NCBI GenBank assembly: GCA_016199015.1
Contig: JACQHN010000581.1
Span: forward strand, 1 to 10,032
Length of the DNA stretch: 10,032 nt
Reading direction: 5' to 3'
DNA from: Nitrospira defluvii
GTDB lineage: Bacteria; Nitrospirota; Nitrospiria; Nitrospirales; Nitrospiraceae
Shown here: piece by piece, positions 1 through 7,513 of the stretch
Layout of the letters: every line of letters starts with the position of its first letter
How positions within the stretch are numbered: position 1 is the first letter of the stretch
Notes under the pieces: generated by a model
The model's input: the letters and a program-made list of their open reading frames with translations, nothing else
The model's database searches: none
Told to the model about the DNA's origin: nothing
Made by a program: the position numbers and the translations under genes

Positions 1-894
1 CAGAAAGCGCGGCTGCGCGATGATGAGGAATACGACGTCGTGATCGACTCTGCGCTTGCGCCAGGGTATTTGACCTATGGCGAGTGCTATCTCCCCGGAC
101 AAAGCCAAGATGAAGTGTTGATCTCCTGTCATATCTGCCATCCGTCTCTGTGCAACGACAATCTGTCTGGGGTCGCCTTGGCGGTCTTCTTGTGTCAAAC
201 GCTTGCCGCATGGTCGTTACGGTACTCGTACCGTCTCCTCTTGATCCCCGGCACGATTGGGTCGATTACCTGGCTCGCGGCCAACCAGGGCCGGGTCGGT
301 CGGATCAAGCACGGGTTCGTGGTCACGGGAGTGGGAGACGGGGGCTTGATCACGTACAAGCGAAGCCGTCAAGGCCAGGCGGAAATCGATCGCGCCATGG
401 TCCACGTGCTGCAGCACAGTGGACAGAAGCACAGGGTCGTCGACTTCTTTCCCTATGGGTATGACGAGCGGCAGTTCTGTTCCCCGGGATTCGACTTGCC
501 GGTCGGATGTGTCATGCGGACCCCGCACGGCGAGTACCCGCAATATCATACATCGGCAGACAATCTGGAGTTTGTCCAGTCATCCAGCTTGGAAGGATCG
601 TTCAAGACTTGTCTGATGGCCATTGGCGTTTTGGAGCACAATCGGACCTACGTCAGCCAGAACCAATTTTGCGAGCCCCGGCTTGGCAAGCGCGGTCTCT
701 ACAAAAACGTTGGGGGGCAAAAGGAAGGAGCGCTCAATGAGATGGCGCTTCTCTGGGTTTTGAATCTCTCCGATGGGCAGCACTCTTTGCTGGACATTGC
801 GGAGCGTGCCAATACGCCGTTTGAGCGCATTCAGCGCGCAGCGCGTGTGTTATCGGATTGCGGATTGTTATGCGAATTGAACGACACGAGATAG
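1..894 (+). CDS. DUF4910-type aminopeptidase-like protein with C-terminal winged helix (5' partial)
   Basis: The frame is open to the left edge, so 297 codons of the 3' part are visible. Members are about 430 residues as I recall, so roughly the first third is missing, and the GTG at position 40 is an internal codon. The domain resembles M28 zinc aminopeptidases. Counting codons from base 1, likely metal ligands are H44 in SCHICHP, D53 in CNDNLSG, E156 in GYDERQF and H183 in YHTSADNL. The segment GTIGSITWL (codons 84-92) sits where M28 enzymes usually carry a Glu-Glu pair, and no such pair is present. Codons 246-291 look like a winged-helix domain (LLWVLNLSDG, then LLDIAERA). Such proteins occur in surface-polysaccharide loci, with no reaction that I know to be established. 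No signal peptide can be judged. The next gene starts 13 nt downstream, suggesting cotranscription. Family assignment is firm; function is unknown. Confidence 0.85.
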   Translation, partial: QKARLRDDEEYDVVIDSALAPGYLTYGECYLPGQSQDEVLISCHICHPSLCNDNLSGVALAVFLCQTLAAWSLRYSYRLLLIPGTIGSITWLAANQGRVGRIKHGFVVTGVGDGGLITYKRSRQGQAEIDRAMVHVLQHSGQKHRVVDFFPYGYDERQFCSPGFDLPVGCVMRTPHGEYPQYHTSADNLEFVQSSSLEGSFKTCLMAIGVLEHNRTYVSQNQFCEPRLGKRGLYKNVGGQKEGALNEMALLWVLNLSDGQHSLLDIAERANTPFERIQRAARVLSDCGLLCELNDTR

Positions 895-896
895 CG

Positions 897-904
897 GGGA
901 GGAG
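897..904 (+). promoter_or_regulatory. Shine-Dalgarno site of the aminotransferase gene
   Basis: GGGAGGAG lies just after the upstream stop codon, with its GGAGG core 5 nt before the GTG at 908. It supports GTG as the true start and implies independent ribosome loading within the transcript. Confidence 0.75.
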
Positions 905-907
905 CAC

Positions 908-1843
908 GTGGCGAAACTGCAAAAACCAAAGTTCGCGTTTATGGGTGGAAAGCTTCGACCGTGGGATGAGGCGGTATTGCATATCGGATGCGAAGCCGTC
1001 ATGCGGAGCCTTAACGTCTTCGAGGGGGTGAAGGGGTACTGGCAGCCGGACGGCCGGTTTGGAATTGTCATGCTCAAGCGTCACTATGACCGGCTCCAGC
1101 GGTCGGCTCGTCTGCTCCGTCTGCCGTGGGATCAGATGTACGAGCAATATAAACATGCCGTTGATGAGCTGATCGCGGCACTCGTCGAGTCGGAGCGTGA
1201 CATGTGGGCGAGGACGACCTTGTTTGCGATCGAAGGGCACTGGGGCGAAGGAAACGTGGCCGACCTCGTAGTTACGGCGTTTCATCAAGAGAAGGCAATC
1301 CCGTCTCCCATTAATCTTGGCGTGAGCACATGGCAGCGCAGCGGCGACCTTGCCCTCCCGAGCCGAATAAAGACCGGGACGAACTACCAAGTCGCCCGCC
1401 TGGCGAGAATGGAAGGTCGTGACCGATGCTGTCAGGAAATGGTGCTGATGAATCAGTGGGGAAGAGTTGCCGAAACCACAGGGGCCTGCATCCTCATGGT
1501 GCGAGAAGGAGTCGTCTACACGCCTCCGGCGACGGAGGGTGCCCTGGAGAGCATTACGCTTGATATCGTCGAGGCATTGGCACTCTCCATGGGAATGAGG
1601 TTTGTGAAACGCCCGATCGACCGGACTGAGCTCTTGATTGCCGATGAGTTGGCAATCTGTGGGACGCTTGCGGAAGTGACGCTCGTCGAATCGATCGAGG
1701 GGCAGCAGCTCACCGGTAAGTCGTCGCTGCTGAGCACGCTCCAGACGCGTTATTTTGAGGCAGTGCGAGGGACAAAACCGCACCCCTGCGTGGAGCTGTC
1801 CTATGTTCCTGTGAAGAAGATCTCTTCTGGTGCAGGCTCATGA
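908..1843 (+). CDS. Class IV (BCAT/DAAT-fold) PLP-dependent aminotransferase
   Basis: This 311-residue protein has the usual length of fold-type IV transaminases. Signature segments appear in order: an N-terminal strand with FMGGKLRPWD (11-20), SLNVFEGVKGY (34-44), and LKRHYDRLQRSARLL (56-70). IKTGTNYQVA follows (154-163), where K155 is the likely Schiff-base lysine. VLMNQWGRVAETTGACILM (179-197) carries E189, the expected glutamate facing the PLP pyridine nitrogen. VVYTPPATEGALESITLDIV (202-221) corresponds to the usual phosphate-binding TP..EGIL/GITR stretch, with SIT in place of the common GIT(R). The family covers branched-chain and D-amino-acid aminotransferases and aminodeoxychorismate lyase, and the substrate cannot be read from sequence. 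In this surface-glycan setting it more likely makes or uses an amino-acid or keto-acid building block than serves general metabolism (inference). The GTG start has a strong ribosome site. The protein should be cytosolic. Confidence 0.88.
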   Translation: MAKLQKPKFAFMGGKLRPWDEAVLHIGCEAVMRSLNVFEGVKGYWQPDGRFGIVMLKRHYDRLQRSARLLRLPWDQMYEQYKHAVDELIAALVESERDMWARTTLFAIEGHWGEGNVADLVVTAFHQEKAIPSPINLGVSTWQRSGDLALPSRIKTGTNYQVARLARMEGRDRCCQEMVLMNQWGRVAETTGACILMVREGVVYTPPATEGALESITLDIVEALALSMGMRFVKRPIDRTELLIADELAICGTLAEVTLVESIEGQQLTGKSSLLSTLQTRYFEAVRGTKPHPCVELSYVPVKKISSGAGS

Positions 1844-1876
1844 TGTTGGGCGAACTATCCATTAGTTGCGAAATGT

Positions 1877-1880
1877 GAGG
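1877..1880 (+). promoter_or_regulatory. Shine-Dalgarno site deciding the GT2 start
   Basis: GAGG lies 6 nt before the ATG at 1887. The same frame is open back to a TTG at 1866, but that codon has no ribosome site and would add only seven unconserved residues. ATG 1887 is preferred. Confidence 0.6.
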
Positions 1881-1886
1881 CATTAC

Positions 1887-3032
1887 ATGTCCCCAATCGT
1901 GACGATTGGCATTCCCATCTACAAGCGCCTGCACTATCTGGCCCAAGGAGTGCGGGCTGTTGCGGCCCAGGATTATCCGCATATTGAACTCATTGTTTCC
2001 GACAACGGCCAGAATGGGACGAAGGTACCCGAGATTGTTGACCAGGTATGGGGTCGTCCCTGGCGATTCCGCCAGAATGCCGTCACGGTTAACGTAACCC
2101 AGCACTATAACCAGATAGTCCGTGAAGCGACCGGTGACTATTTTGTGATGGTCGACGATGACGACTGGCTTAGTCCGAATTTTGTTTCTGATTTGATTAC
2201 CCGTCTCGAGGGGCATCCGGACGTAGCGCTGGCGATGGCGCGGCAGGTGATTGTCGATGGGGAGAGACGGGCGATCGGAGAGTCGGTACCCGGGGTTCCA
2301 CAACTCGTGCCGGGGGAAACCTTTGTGCGAGGGTTGTTCGAGTATGGATTCTCGAACTACACGTCCTTTCTCGCGCGGACGAAGGAACTGATGGCCTGCG
2401 GTGGATACAACGATTTTCCCCGTGGGTTTCATGTCGAAACAGCCATGATCGTCAAGCTCTGTTTGAATCGCTCAATTGCCTTCAGCTACCGCAGCACATT
2501 TTTTGCCTGCCGTAGCGATACCAGCATGAGCAAATTGATGGAGATGCACGAGTTGGCTGAGGCGTCCAAACTGTTCCTAGAGTTTCTCGAGTCCGATCCC
2601 TGGCTTCTGTCACAGGCGACAACAAACCCGGCCGGCTGGCATGAGCTCAAACCGCGACTCGTGAACATGGGTTGGGGAGGGTACCTCCAGCGGTGGGGCC
2701 ACATGCATCGAGACAAGTTGTCTTATTTCGGTTGGGTTCGGGCCGGCTTCGCCCTCCCGTATCGACCCGGGTATTACTCAGCCCTCACACGCGATCTGAT
2801 GGACGATTCAAAATTGAGAATTATAACGCGTGCGAAACGGTGGTTGCCCGGTGTCTTTCGATTCTATCGGTCATGGAAAGCACACGGCTCCCAGACCGCT
2901 CTGGAGGCAACAAAGGTTCAGTCCACGGAGACGTCCGCGATGTCCCCGGTCCAAGGCCATGCTGTCGGGGCGTCCTCGACAGCTGACGACAGTTCTGCGA
3001 AACCTGCCGTCGCATCCGAGATCCAGCGGTAA
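1887..3032 (+). CDS. Glycosyltransferase family 2 protein
   Basis: This 381-residue protein from ATG 1887 is a GT-A fold inverting glycosyltransferase that would move a sugar from a nucleotide donor to a growing glycan. The N-terminus has the classic GT2 strand and helix (IVTIGIPIYKRLHYLAQGV), followed by IELIVSDNGQNG for the nucleotide. VDDDDWL has four aspartates at residues 90-93, the DXD-type metal and donor site. No transmembrane segment is evident, so it should act on the cytoplasmic face of the membrane. The last 50 or so residues (about 331-381) are rich in Ser, Thr, Ala and Gln, look disordered, and are unlikely to belong to the catalytic domain. The gene follows the aminotransferase by 43 nt and precedes the amidotransferase by 27 nt. 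Donor and acceptor are unknown. Confidence 0.88.
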   Translation: MSPIVTIGIPIYKRLHYLAQGVRAVAAQDYPHIELIVSDNGQNGTKVPEIVDQVWGRPWRFRQNAVTVNVTQHYNQIVREATGDYFVMVDDDDWLSPNFVSDLITRLEGHPDVALAMARQVIVDGERRAIGESVPGVPQLVPGETFVRGLFEYGFSNYTSFLARTKELMACGGYNDFPRGFHVETAMIVKLCLNRSIAFSYRSTFFACRSDTSMSKLMEMHELAEASKLFLEFLESDPWLLSQATTNPAGWHELKPRLVNMGWGGYLQRWGHMHRDKLSYFGWVRAGFALPYRPGYYSALTRDLMDDSKLRIITRAKRWLPGVFRFYRSWKAHGSQTALEATKVQSTETSAMSPVQGHAVGASSTADDSSAKPAVASEIQR

Positions 3033-3044
3033 GGGTGGCTGGGT

Positions 3045-3050
3045 AGAGGG
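3045..3050 (+). promoter_or_regulatory. Shine-Dalgarno site of the amidotransferase gene
   Basis: AGAGGG lies 9 nt before the ATG at 3060. Cleaved class II amidotransferases need Cys at position 2, and this start gives MCG, so the start is certain. Confidence 0.7.
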
Positions 3051-3059
3051 CGAACGATC

Positions 3060-5024
3060 ATGTGTGGTATTACGGGCATTGTCGGACAGCACGAACCCGT
3101 CTGGATTGACCGGATGAATAACATCATGACCCATCGAGGGCCGGATGATCATGGTGTATACCGGAGTCCCGATGGGACTGTGGCACTGGCGATGCGTCGA
3201 CTCAGTATCTTGGATGTGGAAGGCGGACACCAACCAATGGGTAATCCGGATGGTACCATCTGGATCGTCTTTAATGGTGAAATTTTCAACTCTCCTGAGC
3301 TGCGAGCCAAGTTGGAGCAAAAGGGCTATTCCTTCAAGACCAGAAATTCCGATACCGAGGTTCTCATCCATCTCTACGCTGATAAAGGGCAGGCGATGCT
3401 CCATGATCTCAACGGGATGTTCGCCTTCGTCATTTACGACAGGCGCAAGAACATCTTATTTGGCGCCAGGGATCGTATGGGCATCAAACCGTTGTACTAT
3501 TGTCAGGGCATTGGTCGATTCGCCTGGGCATCGGAAGCGAAGGCGTTACTTACGTTGCCATGGGTGTCTCGGAACTATAGTAGCCAGAGTCTCTCCTACT
3601 ACTTGACCCTTCTCTACGTGCCAGGAGATCAGTCCATCATTGCGGAAATCTTCCGCGTCCCTCCAGGACACAGTTTCATTTATGACCTTTCGGCAAAGCA
3701 GATCCGACTCGAGCAGTATTGGGAACTCGATTTCTCGAGAACGGAAGAGCGATCCGTTGAAGACTGGGCAGAGCAAATTAGAGGATCGCTGCGCGCGGCA
3801 GTAAAACGTTGGACTTTAAGCGATGTCCCACTTGCCTGTTCGCTTTCGGGTGGTCTTGACTCCTCCGCCCTTGTTGGGTTGCTCTCAGAAGTGGGAATTA
3901 ATCGAGTGAAGACCTACTCGGTTAGTTTTGCTGGAGAAGGAGAGGCGCCATGGGATGAGAGTGCTCTAGCGCGACTGGTTGCGGACAAGTGGTCCACCGA
4001 TCATCATGAGATCGTGCTGAGGCCGGAGGAGCTCTTGAAGGATCTCCTAACGATGGTGTGGTATCTGGAGGAGCCATATGCAGGTGGATTGCCCTCCTGG
4101 TATGTCTATCGGGAGATGGCTCGCGAGGTCAAAGTCGGCCTGACGGGCCTGGGGGCCGACGAACTCTTCGGTAACTATGGCAGATTTTCCTGGTATGAGG
4201 AGAATCCGATCATTAGAGCTGCGATGAGTTTCCATACGCGCTTTGCGCCCATAGCGAAGACAATGGGTGTTCTGGCGAGCATGATCACCGGTCCCACCAA
4301 GTGGGTACCGGAAGAGATTCCTTGGGTTGGTAGGGGACGGTTGTTTGCCCGGCTTTCGCAACTCTTAGCCCGTCCGTTCGGGGAGTATTACTATGCGAAC
4401 CAGTGGCACCTTTCGGACAGCCAAAAACGCAATTTTATGGTCCCGCTTAAAGGGGAAGCCTGCCGTGATACGTCCGAGTACCTCCAAGCGATCTATGACT
4501 CCGTGGGCGCGAAAGACCATAGGAACGGTCTCGCGGCTGTCGATTTTCGAACGCAACTCGCGGAAGAGTTTTTGTTCATGACCGACAGCTTTTCGATGGC
4601 CCACAGCATCGAGGCAAGGGTGCCATTTCTTGATCACACACTCGTCGAGCAAGTATTTAGAATCCCTCCCGCCATCCGTACCAATGCGCAAGATGTAAAA
4701 TACCTATTCAGACGAGCCATCGGGGATCTGCTTCCGCCGCAACTCCTTACCGCGCCCAAACGTGGCTTTTCTCTTCCGATCGAGTTGTGGCTCCGACGTG
4801 AACTCCGGCCACTGGTCGAGCGTCTTCTGGCTCCTGAGCGTCTCGCGAAGCAGGGCATTTTCAGAAAAGAGTTCTACGCATATTTTGTCGAACCCCATCT
4901 CGCCGGCAAAGCCAACTATGCCTGGCCGATCTGGGCTGTGCTCATGTATCAACTCTGGCACGAGCTGTATCAGGAACGTGCGCTCTCCTCGCCTCCCTCC
5001 TTTTCATGGAAGGATCTCTGTTGA
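3060..5024 (+). CDS. asnB: Asparagine synthase (glutamine-hydrolysing) type amidotransferase
   Basis: This 654-residue protein has both AsnB-type halves. The N-terminal class II glutaminase shows Cys2 as nucleophile (MCGITGIVG), HRGPDD (25-30), R47 in RRLSILD, FNGEIFN (71-77) and D98 in NSDTEV. These match the glutamine-binding residues of E. coli AsnB. The C-terminal ATP-pyrophosphatase domain has the PP-loop SGGLDSS at 263-269, TGLGADELFGNY at 362-373, and downstream EARVPFLDH and KRGFSLPIELWL. All catalytic residues I can check are present. The reaction is glutamine- and ATP-dependent amidation of a carboxylate through an acyl-adenylate. Members inside surface-glycan and exosortase-linked loci are often thought to amidate sugar carboxylates (such as uronic acids) or linked amino acids instead of making asparagine. 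Given the neighbours that reading is preferred, but it is inference. The enzyme is cytosolic. The next gene is 124 nt away, the widest gap in the window. Confidence 0.93.
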   Translation: MCGITGIVGQHEPVWIDRMNNIMTHRGPDDHGVYRSPDGTVALAMRRLSILDVEGGHQPMGNPDGTIWIVFNGEIFNSPELRAKLEQKGYSFKTRNSDTEVLIHLYADKGQAMLHDLNGMFAFVIYDRRKNILFGARDRMGIKPLYYCQGIGRFAWASEAKALLTLPWVSRNYSSQSLSYYLTLLYVPGDQSIIAEIFRVPPGHSFIYDLSAKQIRLEQYWELDFSRTEERSVEDWAEQIRGSLRAAVKRWTLSDVPLACSLSGGLDSSALVGLLSEVGINRVKTYSVSFAGEGEAPWDESALARLVADKWSTDHHEIVLRPEELLKDLLTMVWYLEEPYAGGLPSWYVYREMAREVKVGLTGLGADELFGNYGRFSWYEENPIIRAAMSFHTRFAPIAKTMGVLASMITGPTKWVPEEIPWVGRGRLFARLSQLLARPFGEYYYANQWHLSDSQKRNFMVPLKGEACRDTSEYLQAIYDSVGAKDHRNGLAAVDFRTQLAEEFLFMTDSFSMAHSIEARVPFLDHTLVEQVFRIPPAIRTNAQDVKYLFRRAIGDLLPPQLLTAPKRGFSLPIELWLRRELRPLVERLLAPERLAKQGIFRKEFYAYFVEPHLAGKANYAWPIWAVLMYQLWHELYQERALSSPPSFSWKDLC

Positions 5025-5148
5025 GGGGTGGGTTTAGAAGAGGACACCGCCCTTCTTCATAGCAACGATGAGGTCCATCATTGATGCGAGAAGGTTCTAT
5101 GGACCACGAGGGCTGGACTCACATGATGGTTGAGGATGAGGTCGGTCC
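5025..5148 (+). other. Longest intergenic gap, no clear signal
   Basis: These 124 nt lie between the amidotransferase and the second GT2 gene. A 21-codon ORF starting at ATG 5068 has no ribosome site and resembles nothing I know. GATGAGGTC occurs twice (5067-5075 and 5135-5143), and the second copy carries the GAGG ribosome site of the next gene. A weak hairpin (5037-5043 with 5052-5058, one G-T pair) is not followed by a T run, so I do not call a terminator. No convincing -35/-10 pair is seen. The gap could hold a promoter for the downstream genes, but the sequence does not show one. Confidence 0.4.
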
Positions 5149-6129
5149 GTGTTGACGGTGATGATTTCCACCTTGAATCGTGCGAGTATCCTCGCTCGTA
5201 CGCTTGAGGCCTACTGTGGTCTTCAGCGCCCGGAGGGTGGCTGGGAGCTCATCATTATAGACAATGGCAGTCAGGATCATACCCGGCAGGTGATCGAATC
5301 GTTTCGAGATCAGTTGCCGATCGTCTCTCTCCATGAGTCTCAGCCGGGCAAGAATGTGGCGCTTAATCACGGCCTGTGCCATGTGAAGGGACACTTAGTC
5401 GTATTCACCGATGATGATGTTTTCCCCCGAACAGACTGGCTTGTCCAGTATGAACGTCTTGCATGGGACCATCGGGAGTACGACCTGTTCGGAGGGGTGA
5501 CCCTGCCACGGTGGGAAGTTCCGCCGCCAGACTGGATATTAGATTGGGTTCCGCTTGGGCCCACCTTTACGCTCTCTCCGCCGACGTTAACGGATGGCCC
5601 AAGCGTGCCGGCCAATACCTTTGGGACCAATTATGCGGTTCGAGCACACCTATTTCAGGCTGGTTGTCGGTTTGACGTCCAGATCGGTCCATGTGGGACG
5701 AATTATGCTATGGGGAGTGAAACGCAATTGATTCAAACGCTGTATCGCAATGGCCATAGGATATGGCACTCCTCAGATCTGGTTGTCGAACATTGGGTTG
5801 AGGCTGACAAACTCAACCGGGAGTGGATTTTGAAGCGGGCGCAACGATTTGGTCGGGGACAATATCGCCTTGAGGCGGAGGGACAGGCCACTACTCATCC
5901 CACCTGGGGGGGGGTTCCACGGTATTTGTTTCGACAGATTCCCGAGCAAGGATGCCGCGTCCTGTGGGCCAGGTTGAGGGGCCGCGCTCGGCAAATATTT
6001 GAAGAAGAGTGGAAACTAATGTATGCGATTGGGAACTTCTATGAAGCCCGTCTCATCGCAAAAACTCGAGCTCGTGGAGGCGGCCAAACGACTCCGGGTG
6101 CAGGGAATTTGTCCGGCTTTGCAGCGTGA
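5149..6129 (+). CDS. Glycosyltransferase family 2 protein with internal G9 tract
   Basis: This 326-residue GT-A enzyme opens with LTVMISTLNRASILARTLEA, then ELIIIDNGSQDHT for the nucleotide, PGKNVALNHGL, and the DXD-type FTDDDVFPRTDW with D88-D90. The segment GTNYAMGSETQLIQTLYRNGHRIW resembles the acceptor and catalytic-base region of many GT2 enzymes. The C-terminal part contains TWGGVPRYLFRQ and basic helices, with no obvious membrane span. The GTG start at 5149 has GAGG at 5138-5141, and an in-frame TGA at 5137-5139 rules out a longer protein. The codons for W-G-G-V at about 253-256 contain nine consecutive G residues. The stop overlaps the GTG of the next glycosyltransferase gene, which suggests translational coupling. 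Sugar specificity is unknown. Confidence 0.87.
   Translation: MLTVMISTLNRASILARTLEAYCGLQRPEGGWELIIIDNGSQDHTRQVIESFRDQLPIVSLHESQPGKNVALNHGLCHVKGHLVVFTDDDVFPRTDWLVQYERLAWDHREYDLFGGVTLPRWEVPPPDWILDWVPLGPTFTLSPPTLTDGPSVPANTFGTNYAVRAHLFQAGCRFDVQIGPCGTNYAMGSETQLIQTLYRNGHRIWHSSDLVVEHWVEADKLNREWILKRAQRFGRGQYRLEAEGQATTHPTWGGVPRYLFRQIPEQGCRVLWARLRGRARQIFEEEWKLMYAIGNFYEARLIAKTRARGGGQTTPGAGNLSGFAA
5906..5914 (+). repeat. G9 homopolymer tract inside a glycosyltransferase gene
   Basis: Nine consecutive G residues encode the end of Trp, two Gly and the start of Val in the motif WGGVPRYL. Losing one G would bring a TGA at 5975-5977 into frame and gaining one would bring a TGA at 6000-6002 into frame. Either change would cut off about the last 45 to 55 residues. 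Confidence 0.9.
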
Positions 6130-7466
6130 CGGCGCCACTGGGTGTACGGTTGCATAGGTTCGAGATGCGCGATGTGTCACCAACAGCGAGTACTGAAGAT
6201 CGTTCTGGTGGCCCAGTTTCTGAGCGTTGCGTGTCGGGCGCCCTTTCGACGCACGAACGCCAGGGGCCCTGGCTTCCGCATGTCGGGGTTCTGGCATTCG
6301 TTCCAGATCGTTGGGGTGGAGTTTGGCAGCCGCGCCACCAAGTCATGACGCGGCTCGCACAATATTTCCACGTTGTGTGGGTTGACCCGGCTGTTGAATG
6401 GCGCAATCTGTGGATTCGCGGCCAATGGAAAGAATGCGTGCTACAGATTGATGAGTCAGCCCTTCCCGGCTTCCAGGTGTATCGACACGGCAAGTGGCTC
6501 CCCAAGTTTTTCAAACCGCGGGTGCTTGGGAGGTTCACCGAGCGCTTCCGGCTGGCCCAGGCCCGCCAGATGCTGGTCAATCGAGGGTGTGAAAAAATCA
6601 TCCTCTATCTCTGGCGTCCCGACTTTGTCTCGGTTCTTGATGAGGTGACGCATGATCTCAGTTGCTATCACATCGATGATGAATATTCCTTCTCGACGAC
6701 CGAGCAGCCGCTCGATCAGCGGGAAGCTAGCTTGATTGCCCGCGCCGGACAGGTGTTCATTCATTCTCCTGCCCTCTGGGACAAGAAAAGCCATCTGAAT
6801 CCTAACAGCCTCCTGGTCCCGAATGGCGTCGATTACAGTCGATTTGCGACCTCCCAGGTGGAACCCGATGACCTCAGATCGGTCTCCCGTCCCCGCATGG
6901 GCTATGTTGGGGTCATCCAATCGACGATCAACTGGTCGCTCCTCCATGAGTTGGTGAAACGCCATGAAGAGTGGTCTTTTATTTTCGTCGGCCCGCGCGG
7001 ACATCTGACGACGGAGGATGAGGCCCACATTGCGCACATGTCTTCCCTGAGTCACGTCCACTTCCTTGGAGGCAAGCCCGTAGAGGTGCTGGGGGCATAT
7101 GCTCAGAACATGAATGTGTGTATGATGCCCTACAAGATCAATGATTACACCAAGTTCATCTACCCGCTTAAACTTCATGAGTATCTTGCTTCCGGACGCC
7201 CGACGGTCGGTACCCCAATACGTTCCTTGCAAGACTATGGACAGGTCGTGAAACTGGCGACCACCGCTGATGAGTGGTCCGTCGCGCTTATGGAAGCCCT
7301 GGCACCTGAGAGCAGTCACCCCGTCCAAGTGGAGTCACGACGTAAGGTGGCACGCACTCATGATTGGGCCACTCTTGTCGGACGGATTGCCAAGACGATG
7401 TGCGATCGGCTGGGATCTCCTTATCGTAAAGGATTTGCCAGCCTCCTAACGGAGCGTAGCAGCTAG
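6126..7466 (+). CDS. GT-B fold glycosyltransferase (GT1/GT4-like)
   Basis: This 446-residue protein has a two-Rossmann GT-B layout. The N-terminal half begins its recognisable fold at about residue 53 (VGVLAFVPDRWGGVWQPRHQVM), with CYHIDDEYSFS at 180-190, a pattern seen in TuaH-like enzymes. The C-terminal half has LLVPNGVDYSRF (229-240), MGYVGVIQSTINW (258-270), FIFVGP (285-290), VHFLGGKP (311-318), and IYPLKLHEYLASGRPTVGTP (345-364). In this last motif E352 is the likely ribose-binding glutamate of the donor site. The GTG at 6126 overlaps the previous TGA by three bases and lacks a ribosome site. ATG 6165, with AGG at 6156-6158, would drop 13 unconserved residues and is a plausible alternative. 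No membrane span is seen, so the protein probably works at the inner face of the membrane. Donor and acceptor are unknown. Confidence 0.85.
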   Translation: MTAPLGVRLHRFEMRDVSPTASTEDRSGGPVSERCVSGALSTHERQGPWLPHVGVLAFVPDRWGGVWQPRHQVMTRLAQYFHVVWVDPAVEWRNLWIRGQWKECVLQIDESALPGFQVYRHGKWLPKFFKPRVLGRFTERFRLAQARQMLVNRGCEKIILYLWRPDFVSVLDEVTHDLSCYHIDDEYSFSTTEQPLDQREASLIARAGQVFIHSPALWDKKSHLNPNSLLVPNGVDYSRFATSQVEPDDLRSVSRPRMGYVGVIQSTINWSLLHELVKRHEEWSFIFVGPRGHLTTEDEAHIAHMSSLSHVHFLGGKPVEVLGAYAQNMNVCMMPYKINDYTKFIYPLKLHEYLASGRPTVGTPIRSLQDYGQVVKLATTADEWSVALMEALAPESSHPVQVESRRKVARTHDWATLVGRIAKTMCDRLGSPYRKGFASLLTERSS

Positions 7467-7513
7467 GTACAGAGTCTTCGAGACCTTGAAGTATTCCGGA
7501 GTACCCGCCCTTT

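Noticed and set aside
734..1783. Long open frame (349 codons) on the minus strand opposite the aminotransferase gene
   Set aside because: It is rich in Arg and His, has no recognisable motif, and lies opposite a gene with clear class IV aminotransferase signatures. Long antisense frames are common in G+C-rich genes.
1866..1886. TTG at 1866 as start of the first GT2 gene
   Set aside because: It has no ribosome site; ATG 1887 has GAGG at suitable spacing and directly precedes the conserved first strand.
1710..2432. 240-codon open frame on the minus strand spanning the aminotransferase/GT2 junction
   Set aside because: It covers two well-supported + strand genes and their gap, with no recognisable protein features.
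5037..5058. Possible terminator hairpin after the amidotransferase gene
   Set aside because: The 7-bp stem includes a G-T pair and no T run follows, so it does not meet the pattern of an intrinsic terminator.
5068..5133. Tiny ORF of 21 codons in the intergenic gap
   Set aside because: It has no ribosome site and no resemblance to known small proteins; an ORF this short is expected by chance.
5067..5143. Direct repeat GATGAGGTC, two copies 68 nt apart
   Set aside because: The repeat is only 9 bp and one copy is part of a ribosome site; there is no third copy or sign of a mobile-element boundary.
6456..7328. 290-codon open frame on the minus strand opposite the GT-B gene
   Set aside because: It has no motif or family resemblance, and the + strand gene has a complete set of GT-B motifs.
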